Source: Streptomyces actuosus
GTDB lineage: Bacteria; Actinomycetota; Actinomycetes; Streptomycetales; Streptomycetaceae
DNA: 64,000 nucleotides
Direction: 5' to 3'
Assembly (NCBI RefSeq): GCF_016921115.1
Contig: NZ_JAFFZS010000026.1
Location: forward strand, 1 to 64,000
Position numbers and translations under genes: made by a program. Shown here in pieces: positions 51,990 through 60,084 of this stretch (the first letter of the stretch is position 1; each line of letters opens with the position of its first letter). The notes under the pieces were generated by a model that had not been told where the DNA came from, ran no database searches, and was given only the letters and a program-made list of their open reading frames with translations.

Positions 51990-52847
51990 ATGCAGCACGG
52001 TCCCGCGGTGCGCCGGCGCAAACTCGGCGCCGAACTGCGCGCCCTGCGCACCGGCGCGGGGCTCACCAGCGGTGAGGCGGCCCGGCTGGTGGGCTGGCAC
52101 CAGTCGAAGGTCAGCCGAATCGAAACCGGCGCGAGCGGCGTGAAACCGCCCGATGTGCGGTTACTCCTGGACGTGTACGGGGTCGAGGACGACGAGTTGC
52201 GGGAGTTGCTGCTGGTACTGTCCGGGGTCCGGGACGGCCGGCGGGACCACTGGTGGCACGCCTACCGCGGGGTGCTGCCACCCACCTACCGCGACTTCAT
52301 CAGTCTGGAGTCGCAGGCCAGCGCGATGCGCACACTGGAGACCTCCGTCGTTCCGGGGCTGCTGCAGACCCCGGAGTACGCCCGCGCGGTGACGAGCGCC
52401 GCCGTGGGCACGGTGGACGAGGACCGGTTGGACGCGCTGGTGGAGGTACGCCTGGCCAGGCAGGACGTACTGCGGTCGGATCCGCCCCTGGCGCTCGACG
52501 CGGTGCTGGACGAGGCCGTGCTGCACCGGGAGGTGGGTGGCCCGGAGGTGATGGCCCGTCAGCGGGCGCGGCTGGTGGAGGCGGCGCGGCTGCCACAGGT
52601 CCGGCTCCAGGTGCTGCCGTTCTCCGCGGGGGCGCATATCGGCATCACCGGCCCTTTCGTCATCTTCTCATTTCCGAGCACTTCCGATCTGGACGTGGTT
52701 GTTCTCGACCACTTGACGAGTAGCCTCTACCTCGAACGGAAAGAAGACCTCCGGGCCTACACCGAGGCCTTCGACTCCCTCAGGATCCACGCCCTCTCCC
52801 CCGAGGACTCGTTGGATGTCATCGCCGGAACAGGTGACGGCGCGTAA
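51990..52847 (+). CDS. XRE-family regulator with DUF5753 domain
   Basis: A 285-residue protein with an N-terminal helix-turn-helix (about 10-65, LTSGEAARLVGWHQSKVSRIETG) and a DUF5753 domain (about 95-275). This architecture (WhiJ-like) is highly duplicated in streptomycetes and is paired with DUF397 proteins, which it is thought to antagonise during development. AAGGAGGG precedes ATG 51990. Upstream, CTCTGC-TACG-GCAGAG (51937-51952) is a likely operator. It is followed 9 bp later by the DUF397 gene. Confidence 0.93.
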   Translation: MQHGPAVRRRKLGAELRALRTGAGLTSGEAARLVGWHQSKVSRIETGASGVKPPDVRLLLDVYGVEDDELRELLLVLSGVRDGRRDHWWHAYRGVLPPTYRDFISLESQASAMRTLETSVVPGLLQTPEYARAVTSAAVGTVDEDRLDALVEVRLARQDVLRSDPPLALDAVLDEAVLHREVGGPEVMARQRARLVEAARLPQVRLQVLPFSAGAHIGITGPFVIFSFPSTSDLDVVVLDHLTSSLYLERKEDLRAYTEAFDSLRIHALSPEDSLDVIAGTGDGA

Positions 52848-52856
52848 GGAGGCACC

Positions 52857-53087
52857 ATGACCGCACTGCCTCGGAACGTACCTTCCACGACCGATCTGCC
52901 CGATGTGCGGTGGCTGCGCAGCAGCTACAGCACGGGAGCCAACAACTGCGTCGAGACGGCCCGGCCGGCCGCGGGCCCGCTCGCCGGACTGCTCGCGGTG
53001 CGCGACTCCAAGGACCCGGCCGGGCCCGCACTGCTCTTCTCCCCGGAAAGCTGGACATGGTTCACGGCCGTGGCGAACCGGCTCTGA
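52857..53087 (+). CDS. DUF397 domain protein
   Basis: A 76-residue protein that is one DUF397 domain: WLRSSYSTGANNCVETA, VAVRDSKDP-like VRDSKDPAGPALLFSPESW. It follows the DUF5753 regulator on the same transcript, with AAGGAGG before the ATG. DUF397 proteins are small partners that likely modulate the cognate regulator. The biochemical role is not established. Confidence 0.93.
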   Translation: MTALPRNVPSTTDLPDVRWLRSSYSTGANNCVETARPAAGPLAGLLAVRDSKDPAGPALLFSPESWTWFTAVANRL

Positions 53088-53138
53088 CCCCGGCCCCGTT
53101 CCTGCCCGTCCGGCGGCGCACGGCCGTGGTACGCCGAC

Positions 53139-54266
53139 TCAAGGTCGCGTCTCGCCGATCACTCGTACAGCGCGTTCGATCTGCCCCTCGGAGAGGTCCG
53201 CACGGGCGGTGAGCCTCAGCCGCGAGATGCCGTCGGGAACGGAAGGAGGCCGGAAGCATCCCACGGCGAGCCCCGCGGCGCGGCAGTCGGCCGCCCAGCG
53301 CACGGCGTCCTCCGGGGACGGTGCCCGCACGGAGACGACCGCGGCGTCGGGGCGCACCGCCTCCAGGCCCGCGGCCGTCAGGCGGGCGTGCAGTTCGCCC
53401 GCCACCGCGCGCGCCCGCGCCGCCCGCTCCGGCTCGCGGCGCAGCAGGCGCAGGGCGGCCAGGGCCGCCCCCGCGGCGGCGGGGGCGAGACCGGTGTCGA
53501 AGATGAACGTCCGTGCGGCGTTCACCAGATGGTCGATCACCCGGGCGGGGCCGAGGACGGCTCCGCCCTGGCTGCCGAGCGACTTGGACAGCGTCAGCGT
53601 CACCACGACGTCGTCGGCGCCCGCGAGTCCCGCCCCTTCCGCGGCCCCGCGGCCCCCGGTGCCCAGGACGCCGAACCCGTGTGCGTCGTCCACCAGCAGC
53701 CCGGCGCCGTGCTCGCGGCAGGACGCGGCCAGATCCGCCAGCGGGGCCGCGTCGCCGTCGACGGAGAAGACCGTGTCGGAGACGGTGACGGCGGCCCCGT
53801 CGTGGGTTCCCAGCGCCTTGCGTACGGCGTCCGGGTCCGCGTGCGCCACCACCTGGGTGGTGCCGCGGGCCAGCCGGCAGCCGTCGATGAGCGAGGCGTG
53901 GTTGCCGGCGTCGGACACGATCAGGGTGCCGTGCGGGGCCAGCGCGGTGACGGCGGCCAGGTTGGCGGCGTAGCCGGAGGAGAAGACCAGAGCGGCCTCG
54001 ACGCCGCAGAAGTCGGCGAGCTCGCGCTCGAGTTCGGTGTGCAGCTCGGTGGTCCCCGTGACCAGCCGGGAGCCGGTCGCGCCGCCGCCCCAGTCGCGTG
54101 CGGCGCGGGCGGCGCCGTCGGTGACCTCCGGGTGGCGGGCCAGGCCGAGATAGTCGTTGCTCGCGAGATCGAGCAGCGGGCTGTTCGACGGACGGGGCCT
54201 GAGGGTCCGTACGAGTCCGGCGCGGCGGCGCAGCTCCGCCTGTTCGTCGATCCAGCCGAACGCCAT
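53139..54266 (-). CDS. bioF: 8-amino-7-oxononanoate synthase
   Basis: A 375-residue alpha-oxoamine synthase that joins pimeloyl-thioester and alanine in the first dedicated step of biotin ring formation. PLP Lys lies in TLSKSLGSQGG; NDYLGLARHPEV, TGSRLVTG and DDAHGFGVLG are intact. It is divergent from bioB-bioA-bioD. ATG 54266 starts at the domain; upstream in-frame codons have no ribosome site. Confidence 0.93.
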   Translation of the reverse strand: MAFGWIDEQAELRRRAGLVRTLRPRPSNSPLLDLASNDYLGLARHPEVTDGAARAARDWGGGATGSRLVTGTTELHTELERELADFCGVEAALVFSSGYAANLAAVTALAPHGTLIVSDAGNHASLIDGCRLARGTTQVVAHADPDAVRKALGTHDGAAVTVSDTVFSVDGDAAPLADLAASCREHGAGLLVDDAHGFGVLGTGGRGAAEGAGLAGADDVVVTLTLSKSLGSQGGAVLGPARVIDHLVNAARTFIFDTGLAPAAAGAALAALRLLRREPERAARARAVAGELHARLTAAGLEAVRPDAAVVSVRAPSPEDAVRWAADCRAAGLAVGCFRPPSVPDGISRLRLTARADLSEGQIERAVRVIGETRP

Positions 54267-54328
54267 GGGGCCCTCCGGTCGTTTTGTAGGCAGCGCACAG
54301 ACCCTAGCGGCCCGACAAGCCGCCCAGG

Positions 54329-54346
54329 GTGTGGCAATACCCACAC
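54329..54346. promoter_or_regulatory. Inverted repeat in the bioF/bioB divergent promoter
   Basis: GTGTGG (54329-54334), spacer CAATAC, CCACAC (54341-54346): perfect 6-bp arms in the 149-bp spacer between bioF and bioB. It could bind a biotin regulator that controls both directions; it does not match the known TGAAC-type BioQ box. Confidence 0.35.
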
Positions 54347-54415
54347 GGCGAAGCGTCTGCTGTTGTCCGATCCCTCCTTGGCCGCGGGCGGTCGGGTAGG
54401 ACAGGATCAGATCTC

Positions 54416-55633
54416 ATGGACCTGCTGAAGACGCTGGTGGACAAGGGGCTGCGGCGCGAGCAGCCGACCCGTGAGGAGGCGCTCGCCGTCCTCGCGACCT
54501 CCGACGACGATCTGCTCGACGTGGTGGCCGCGGCCGGAAGGGTGCGCCGGCAGTGGTTCGGGCGCCGGGTGAAACTCAACTATCTGGTCAACCTCAAGTC
54601 CGGGCTGTGTCCCGAGGACTGCTCCTACTGTTCTCAGCGCCTGGGCTCCAAGGCCGACATCCTGAAGTACACGTGGCTCAAGCCCGGGCAGGCCTCCGAG
54701 GCGGCCGCGGCCGGACTGGCCGGTGGGGCCAAGCGGGTGTGCCTGGTGGCCAGCGGGCGCGGCCCGACCGACCGGGACGTGGACCGGGTCTCCGAGACCA
54801 TCCGGGCCATCAAGGATCAGAACGAGGGCGTCGAGGTGTGCGCCTGCCTCGGGCTGCTCTCCGACGGCCAGGCCGAGCGGCTGCGCGAGGCCGGCGCGGA
54901 CGCCTACAACCACAACCTCAACACGTCCGAGGCGACGTACGGGGACATCACGAGCACCCACACCTACGCCGACCGGGTCGACACGGTGCAGAAGGCCCAC
55001 GCCGCCGGACTGTCCGCGTGCTCCGGTCTGATCGCCGGCATGGGCGAGACCGACGAGGACCTGGTCGACGTGGTGTTCTCGCTGCGCGCTCTGGATCCGG
55101 ACTCGGTGCCGGTCAACTTCCTCATCCCCTTCGAGGGCACGCCGCTGGCCACCGAGTGGAACCTCACCCCGCAGCGCTGCCTGCGGATCCTTGCGATGGT
55201 CCGGTTCGTGTGCCCGGACGTCGAGGTCCGCATCGCCGGCGGCCGTGAGGTCCACCTGCGCGCCCTGCAGCCGCTCGCCCTGCACCTGGCCAACTCGATC
55301 TTCCTCGGCGACTACCTGACCAGCGAGGGCCAGGCCGGCAAGGCCGACCTGGAGATGATCGCGGACGCCGGCTTCGAGGTGGAGGGCGCCGACCAGGTCA
55401 CCCTGCCCGAGCACCGGGCGGCCGGCGGCTGCGGATCGCACGAGGCGGCCGGCTGCGGATCGCACGAGGGCGCCGCTAGCTGCGCGTCCGAGGAGGCCGG
55501 TGGCTGCGGATCGCACGAGGGCGGCGTCTGCGGTTCCGCCCCGGCCGCCGCGCAGGCGGCGGGCGACGCCCGCACCGACCTGGTCGCCGTCCGCCGTCGC
55601 GGCGCCGGAACGGACCTCGCGCCCAATGCCTGA
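54416..55633 (+). CDS. bioB: Biotin synthase with Cys/His-repeat C-terminal tail
   Basis: A 405-residue radical-SAM enzyme inserting sulfur into dethiobiotin. The 4Fe-4S motif is in SGLCPEDCSYCSQR; NHNLNTSEATY and the 2Fe-2S-site Arg region are normal. After about residue 335 comes an extra ~70-residue tail with three identical GCGSHE units and five cysteines, absent from the ~345-residue enterobacterial enzyme. The tail could bind metal or assist cluster repair. ATG 54416 is the domain start. The stop overlaps bioA by eight bases. Confidence 0.95.
   Translation: MDLLKTLVDKGLRREQPTREEALAVLATSDDDLLDVVAAAGRVRRQWFGRRVKLNYLVNLKSGLCPEDCSYCSQRLGSKADILKYTWLKPGQASEAAAAGLAGGAKRVCLVASGRGPTDRDVDRVSETIRAIKDQNEGVEVCACLGLLSDGQAERLREAGADAYNHNLNTSEATYGDITSTHTYADRVDTVQKAHAAGLSACSGLIAGMGETDEDLVDVVFSLRALDPDSVPVNFLIPFEGTPLATEWNLTPQRCLRILAMVRFVCPDVEVRIAGGREVHLRALQPLALHLANSIFLGDYLTSEGQAGKADLEMIADAGFEVEGADQVTLPEHRAAGGCGSHEAAGCGSHEGAASCASEEAGGCGSHEGGVCGSAPAAAQAAGDARTDLVAVRRRGAGTDLAPNA
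55423..55535 (+). repeat. Triplicated 19-bp repeat encoding GCGSHE units in bioB
   Basis: Three perfect copies of GGCTGCGGATCGCACGAGG start at 55427, 55451 and 55502; a fourth, diverged unit (SCASEE) sits between the second and third. The repeat is in frame and codes for the Cys/His tail of BioB. Confidence 0.9.
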
Positions 55634-56906
55634 CCTGAGCACGGCCGAGTTGCTGGACCTGGACCGCCGGCATGTGTGGCACCCGTACGGACCCATGCCC
55701 GGGCAGGCCGAACCACTCGTCGTCGAGGCGGCGAGCGGGGTCCGGCTGAAGCTCGCCGACGGCTCGGGCGAACTGGTCGACGGGATGTCGTCGTGGTGGT
55801 CGGCGATCCACGGCTACAACCACCCGGTGCTCAACGAGGCGGCGCACGACCAGCTGGGGCGGATGAGCCACGTCATGTTCGGCGGGCTCACCCACGAGCC
55901 CGCCGTGCGGCTGGCGAAACTGCTCGTCGACATCGCGCCGGACGGCCTGGAGCACGTCTTCCTCGCCGACTCCGGCTCGGTGTCGGTCGAGGTCGCGGTC
56001 AAGATGTGCCTGCAGTACTGGCGTTCGCTGGGCCGGCCAGAGAAGCGGCGGCTGATGACCTGGCGCGGCGGCTACCACGGCGACACCTGGCAGCCGATGT
56101 CGGTGTGCGACCCCGACGGCGGCATGCACGACCTGTGGACGGGGGTGCTGCCCCGCCAGGTGTTCGCCGAGGCGCCGCCCGCGGAGTACGACGAGGCCTA
56201 CGCCGAGCTCGTACGCGCGACCGTCGAGCGGCACGCGCACGAGCTCGCCGCCGTGATCGTGGAACCGGTGGTGCAGGGCGCGGGCGGTATGCGGTTCCAC
56301 TCCCCCGCGTACCTGCGGGTGCTGCGTGAGGCGTGCGACGCGCACGACGTGCTGCTGGTGTTCGACGAGATCGCCACCGGGTTCGGGCGCACCGGCGAGC
56401 TGTTCGCCGCCGGCCACGCCGGCGTGGCGCCGGACGTGATGTGCATGGGCAAGGCGCTCACCGGCGGCTACCTCACGCTCGCGGCGACCCTGTGCACGGC
56501 GCGGATCGCTGAGGGGATCTCCCGGGGCGAGGTACCGGTGCTGGCGCACGGCCCGACCTTCATGGGCAACCCGCTCGCCGCCTCGGTGGCGTGCGCCTCG
56601 ATCGGACTGCTGCTCGGCCAGGACTGGCGGGCCGAGGTGGCGCGGATCGGGACCGGGCTGCGCTCGGGGCTGGCACCGGCGGCCTCCCTGCCGGGTGTGA
56701 AGGACGTCCGCGTGCTCGGCGCGATCGGGGTCGTCCAGCTCAATCACCCCGTGGACATGCGGGCGGCCACGCGGGCCGCGGTGCGCGAGGGCGTCTGGCT
56801 GCGGCCGTTCCGCGACCTCGTCTACACGATGCCGCCGTACGTCACCGGCGACGCGGACGTGGCACGGATCGCGCGCGCGGTGTGCGCCGCGGCACGGGAG
56901 GGATGA
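55626..56906 (+). CDS. bioA: Adenosylmethionine--8-amino-7-oxononanoate aminotransferase
   Basis: A 426-residue class-III PLP enzyme using SAM as amino donor to form 7,8-diaminopelargonate. HVWHPYGPM, MSSWWSAIHGYNHP and GGYHGDTW are diagnostic of BioA. The PLP Lys lies in MCMGKALTGGYL. ATG 55626 overlaps bioB by 8 bp and bioD begins 1 bp after the stop, so bioBAD is one coupled operon. Confidence 0.96.
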   Translation: MPDLSTAELLDLDRRHVWHPYGPMPGQAEPLVVEAASGVRLKLADGSGELVDGMSSWWSAIHGYNHPVLNEAAHDQLGRMSHVMFGGLTHEPAVRLAKLLVDIAPDGLEHVFLADSGSVSVEVAVKMCLQYWRSLGRPEKRRLMTWRGGYHGDTWQPMSVCDPDGGMHDLWTGVLPRQVFAEAPPAEYDEAYAELVRATVERHAHELAAVIVEPVVQGAGGMRFHSPAYLRVLREACDAHDVLLVFDEIATGFGRTGELFAAGHAGVAPDVMCMGKALTGGYLTLAATLCTARIAEGISRGEVPVLAHGPTFMGNPLAASVACASIGLLLGQDWRAEVARIGTGLRSGLAPAASLPGVKDVRVLGAIGVVQLNHPVDMRAATRAAVREGVWLRPFRDLVYTMPPYVTGDADVARIARAVCAAAREG

Positions 56907-56907
56907 C

Positions 56908-57633
56908 ATGTCGGTACTGGTGATCACGGGTACGGGCACCGAGGTCGGCAAGACGGTCACGACCGCGGCGGTGGCCGCCGCCGCGGTCGCCTCGGGCCGG
57001 TCGGTGGCCGTGCTCAAGGCCGCGCAGACCGGGGTGGCGCCCGGCGAGCGCGGGGACGCCGACGAGGTGGCGCGGCTGGCCGGCGGTGTGACGGCGGCCG
57101 AGGTCGCCCGCTATCCCGAGCCGCTGGCGCCCGCGACGGCCGCACGGCGCGCCGGTCTGGAGCCGGTGCACCCGCAGCAGGTCGCCGAGGCCGCCGCCAA
57201 GCTCGCCACCGAGCACGACCTGGTGCTGGTCGAGGGCGCGGGGGGCCTGATGGTGCGGCTCGACGAGGCCGGCGGGACACTGGCGGACACGGCCCGGCTG
57301 CTGGGTGCACCCGTCCTGCTCGTGGCCTCCGCCGGTCTGGGCACCCTCAACATCGTCGAGCTGACGGCACGTGAACTTCGGGGCCAGGAAACGGAGTTGC
57401 TGGGGCTGGTGATCGGCAGCTGGCCGCACGAGCCCGACCTCGCCTGCCGGTGCAACCTCGCCGACCTGCCCGACGTGGCCGGGGTGCCGTTGCTCGGCGC
57501 GGTGCCGGACGGAGCGGGGGCGCTCACCCCCGCAGAGTTCCGCGCTGCGGCTCCGGGTTGGCTGTCGCCGCGGCTGGACGGCACGTGGGACGCGGAGGCG
57601 TTCCGGGTACGGGAGGCGCCCCCCGCCCCCTGA
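56908..57633 (+). CDS. bioD: Dethiobiotin synthetase
   Basis: A 241-residue ATP-dependent carboxylase closing the ureido ring of dethiobiotin. P-loop ITGTGTEVGKTVTT, VLKAAQTGV and VEGAGGLMVRLDE are typical. It is the last gene of bioBAD. Length is slightly above the family mean because of a short C-terminal extension. Confidence 0.95.
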   Translation: MSVLVITGTGTEVGKTVTTAAVAAAAVASGRSVAVLKAAQTGVAPGERGDADEVARLAGGVTAAEVARYPEPLAPATAARRAGLEPVHPQQVAEAAAKLATEHDLVLVEGAGGLMVRLDEAGGTLADTARLLGAPVLLVASAGLGTLNIVELTARELRGQETELLGLVIGSWPHEPDLACRCNLADLPDVAGVPLLGAVPDGAGALTPAEFRAAAPGWLSPRLDGTWDAEAFRVREAPPAP

Positions 57634-57775
57634 GCCCGGGCCGGCCGCACCGGGCGACCACCGCCGGGTGTGCCGGGGCGGTGACGGGGGACAATCGCGG
57701 TAGGGCCCGCCGGATGCGGAGGCCCTCGCGCCTCCGCCGCGCTCCCGGCACCGACCGAGCAGGGAGGTACCCCCC

Positions 57776-58462
57776 ATGTCCACCGGCTCCGCGAAGGTGG
57801 CCCGGGACGCCGTCCACCATCCGCTGTTCGCCCGCTGCTACGCGCGGCTGAGCGTGACGGCCGAGACCCGCATGGGCATGGCCGGAGTGCGCGAGCGGCT
57901 GCTCGCCGGGCTGTCCGGGCGGGTGATCGAGATCGGCGCGGGCAACGGACTGAACTTCGCGCACTATCCGGAGACGGTCTCCGAGGTCGTCGCGATCGAA
58001 CCCGAGCCCCTGCTGAGGAGGCTGGCCGTGGAGGCCGCCCTGCGGGCCGACGTGCCCGTCGACGTCGCGCCGGGCGCCGCGGAGGCCCTGCCGGTCAAGA
58101 GCGAGGCCTTCGACGCCGCGGTGGTCTCCCTGGTGCTGTGCAGCGTGCGGGACGTGCCGCAGGCCCTGGCCGAGGTGCGCCGGGTACTGCGTCCGGGTGG
58201 CGTCGTGCGGTTCTTCGAGCACGGCCGCGGCGGGGGCCGGGCGATGCGGGTCACGCAGCGTGCGCTGGACGCGGCGGTGTGGCCGCTGCTGAACGGCGGC
58301 TGCCATCTGTCCCGGGAGCCGGTCGCCTCGCTGCGCGCGGCCGGCTTCGCCCTGGGGCCGTACCGGCAGGTGATGATGCCGCAGGAGGGGCCGCGGCTGC
58401 CGACCTCGCACTGCGTGCTGGGCACGGCGTGGGCACCGCAGGACGGGCCGCGCCGGGCCTGA
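57776..58462 (+). CDS. Class I SAM-dependent methyltransferase
   Basis: A 228-residue methyltransferase with motif I VIEIGAGNGLNFAHYP, an acidic loop VAIEPEP and motif LCSVRDVPQALAEVRRVLRPGG. It resembles the UbiE/Methyltransf_11 group; the substrate is unknown. AGGGAGGT precedes ATG 57776. It is not coupled to bioD (142 bp apart). Confidence 0.9.
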   Translation: MSTGSAKVARDAVHHPLFARCYARLSVTAETRMGMAGVRERLLAGLSGRVIEIGAGNGLNFAHYPETVSEVVAIEPEPLLRRLAVEAALRADVPVDVAPGAAEALPVKSEAFDAAVVSLVLCSVRDVPQALAEVRRVLRPGGVVRFFEHGRGGGRAMRVTQRALDAAVWPLLNGGCHLSREPVASLRAAGFALGPYRQVMMPQEGPRLPTSHCVLGTAWAPQDGPRRA

Positions 58463-58479
58463 TCGGCACGCGGGGCCGA

Positions 58480-58854
58480 TCAGACCGTCCAGCGGCGCAG
58501 TTCCTCGGCGATGACGTGGACCGACGCCTCGCCGCTCTTGACCAGTCGGGCCAGGTCGCGGACCTGCACGGGCGAGGTGGCGACCTTCAGGCCGCTGGCC
58601 ACGAGGTAGGCGTAGGCGACGGCCGAGGCGAACAGGGCGTTGGAACGCTCCAGTGCGGGCACGTGGATCAGCAGTTGGAGCAGCGCGGCGGCCCGCGCGT
58701 GCGGGGTGTCGTAGACGGGCACGTCGAAGATGTCGGCGCGGTGCCGGGCGACGGCGGCGACGAGGGCTCCCCAGTCCGTGACCTGGGGATCGCCGGGGGT
58801 CTTCTGCTCGGCGAGCATGAGCAGCCAGGAGAGGTCGATCCTGAGCTCGTTCAA
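58480..58854 (-). CDS. Fic/Doc-like toxin, canonical catalytic motif absent
   Basis: A 124-residue protein resembling actinobacterial Doc-type Fic proteins in length, helix pattern and placement. Where the HPFxDGNKR motif belongs it reads HVPALERSNALFASA: the first His is present, but the acidic residue and GNKR are missing, so AMP- or phosphotransfer is doubtful. It starts 4 bp after an RHH antitoxin and shares its transcript. It may be a repurposed or non-enzymatic toxin. Confidence 0.75.
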   Translation of the reverse strand: MNELRIDLSWLLMLAEQKTPGDPQVTDWGALVAAVARHRADIFDVPVYDTPHARAAALLQLLIHVPALERSNALFASAVAYAYLVASGLKVATSPVQVRDLARLVKSGEASVHVIAEELRRWTV

Positions 58855-58858
58855 CGGA

Positions 58859-59104
58859 TCAGCGCTTCCGGCCCTCGCCGTGCCGGGCCTCGCCGCCCGC
58901 CCCGAACTCCTCGGCGAAGACGGACTCGTAGCTCTTCATGAAGTCGGCGGCGGCCTCCACGAAGGTGCGCCCCGCCTCCCCCGTGTCCTGTCTGACCAGT
59001 TCCTCGATGTAGCGGTTGACGCTCATGCCGCGGGCCAGCGCGCGTTCCCGGGCGGCGCGGGCGGTGTCCTCGTCCACACGCACGTTCAGCTGGGTCTTCG
59101 CCAT
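58859..59104 (-). CDS. Ribbon-helix-helix (CopG/Arc-type) antitoxin
   Basis: An 81-residue protein whose first 45 residues form an RHH DNA-binding fold (MAKTQLNVRVDEDTARAARE). The acidic helical tail is likely the toxin-binding part. It precedes the Fic-like gene with a 4-bp gap, a standard antitoxin-first type-II layout, and probably autorepresses. Confidence 0.82.
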   Translation of the reverse strand: MAKTQLNVRVDEDTARAARERALARGMSVNRYIEELVRQDTGEAGRTFVEAAADFMKSYESVFAEEFGAGGEARHGEGRKR

Positions 59105-59243
59105 GACCTCGACGCTAGCGCCGGACCGCTAGCAACGGCAAGCGCGGACTCCTGCCGGGGGCGGATACCGGATGTGGGCGGGGTCACACTAGGCTCGGGC
59201 GGGACACGGCAGTCGCACCGTCCACCCGAGCGAGGAGGCAGCC

Positions 59244-60080
59244 TTGCCCTCACCTGCTGCGGAGCACGCCCAGGAGAAGGCCCCGACGGACGGGGTGGCG
59301 GCCCGCGCCCGCGGGCTGACGAAGGCCTATGGACAGGGCGAGACGACGGTACTGGCGCTGGACGCCGTGGACGTCGACATCGCGCGCGGCCGGTTCACGG
59401 CCGTCATGGGCCCGTCGGGCTCCGGAAAGTCCACGCTGATGCACTGTCTGGCGGGGCTGGACACGGTCTCCGCCGGTCAGGTGTGGCTCGGCGACACCGA
59501 GATCACCGGGCTGCGGGACCGCGAGCTGACCCGGCTGCGGCGGGACCGGATCGGCTTCATGTTCCAGTCCTTCAATCTGATTCCCACGCTGACCGCGCTG
59601 GAGAACATCACCCTGCCCATGGACATCGCCGGCCGGAAACCGGACCCGGCGTGGCTGGACCAGGTCGTCGACACCCTCGGCCTCCGCGACCGGCTCGGAC
59701 ACCGGCCGGCGCAACTGTCCGGCGGACAGCAGCAGCGGGTGGCGTGCGCCCGGGCTCTGCTGTCCCGCCCCGAACTCGTCTTCGCGGACGAACCCACCGG
59801 CAACCTCGACTCCCGGGCCGGCCTGGAGGTGCTCGGCTTCCTGCGGGAGGCCGTCGACGACCTGGGCCAGACCGTCGTCATGGTCACCCACGACCCGGGC
59901 GCCGCCGCCCACTCGGATCTGGTGCTCTTCCTCGCCGACGGACGGATCGTAGACGAGATGGAGCAGCCCACCGCGGCAGCGGTGCTGGAACGGATGCGGC
60001 TGTTCACCGGGCGCGCTCCCAGGACGGCGGAGACCGACGCGGACGTCCGGCGCGTCGCCGAGACGGCCGGAGAGGACTGA
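59244..60080 (+). CDS. ABC transporter ATP-binding protein (MacB/LolD-like)
   Basis: A 278-residue ATPase with Walker A MGPSGSGKSTLMH, Q-loop, signature LSGGQQQRVACARAL, Walker B ELVFADEPTGNLDS and the switch His in VTHDPG. It belongs to the group that drives FtsX-type permeases. The start is TTG 59244 with GAGGAGG seven bases upstream. Four bases separate it from the permease. Confidence 0.93.
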   Translation: MPSPAAEHAQEKAPTDGVAARARGLTKAYGQGETTVLALDAVDVDIARGRFTAVMGPSGSGKSTLMHCLAGLDTVSAGQVWLGDTEITGLRDRELTRLRRDRIGFMFQSFNLIPTLTALENITLPMDIAGRKPDPAWLDQVVDTLGLRDRLGHRPAQLSGGQQQRVACARALLSRPELVFADEPTGNLDSRAGLEVLGFLREAVDDLGQTVVMVTHDPGAAAHSDLVLFLADGRIVDEMEQPTAAAVLERMRLFTGRAPRTAETDADVRRVAETAGED

Positions 60081-60084
60081 ACCC

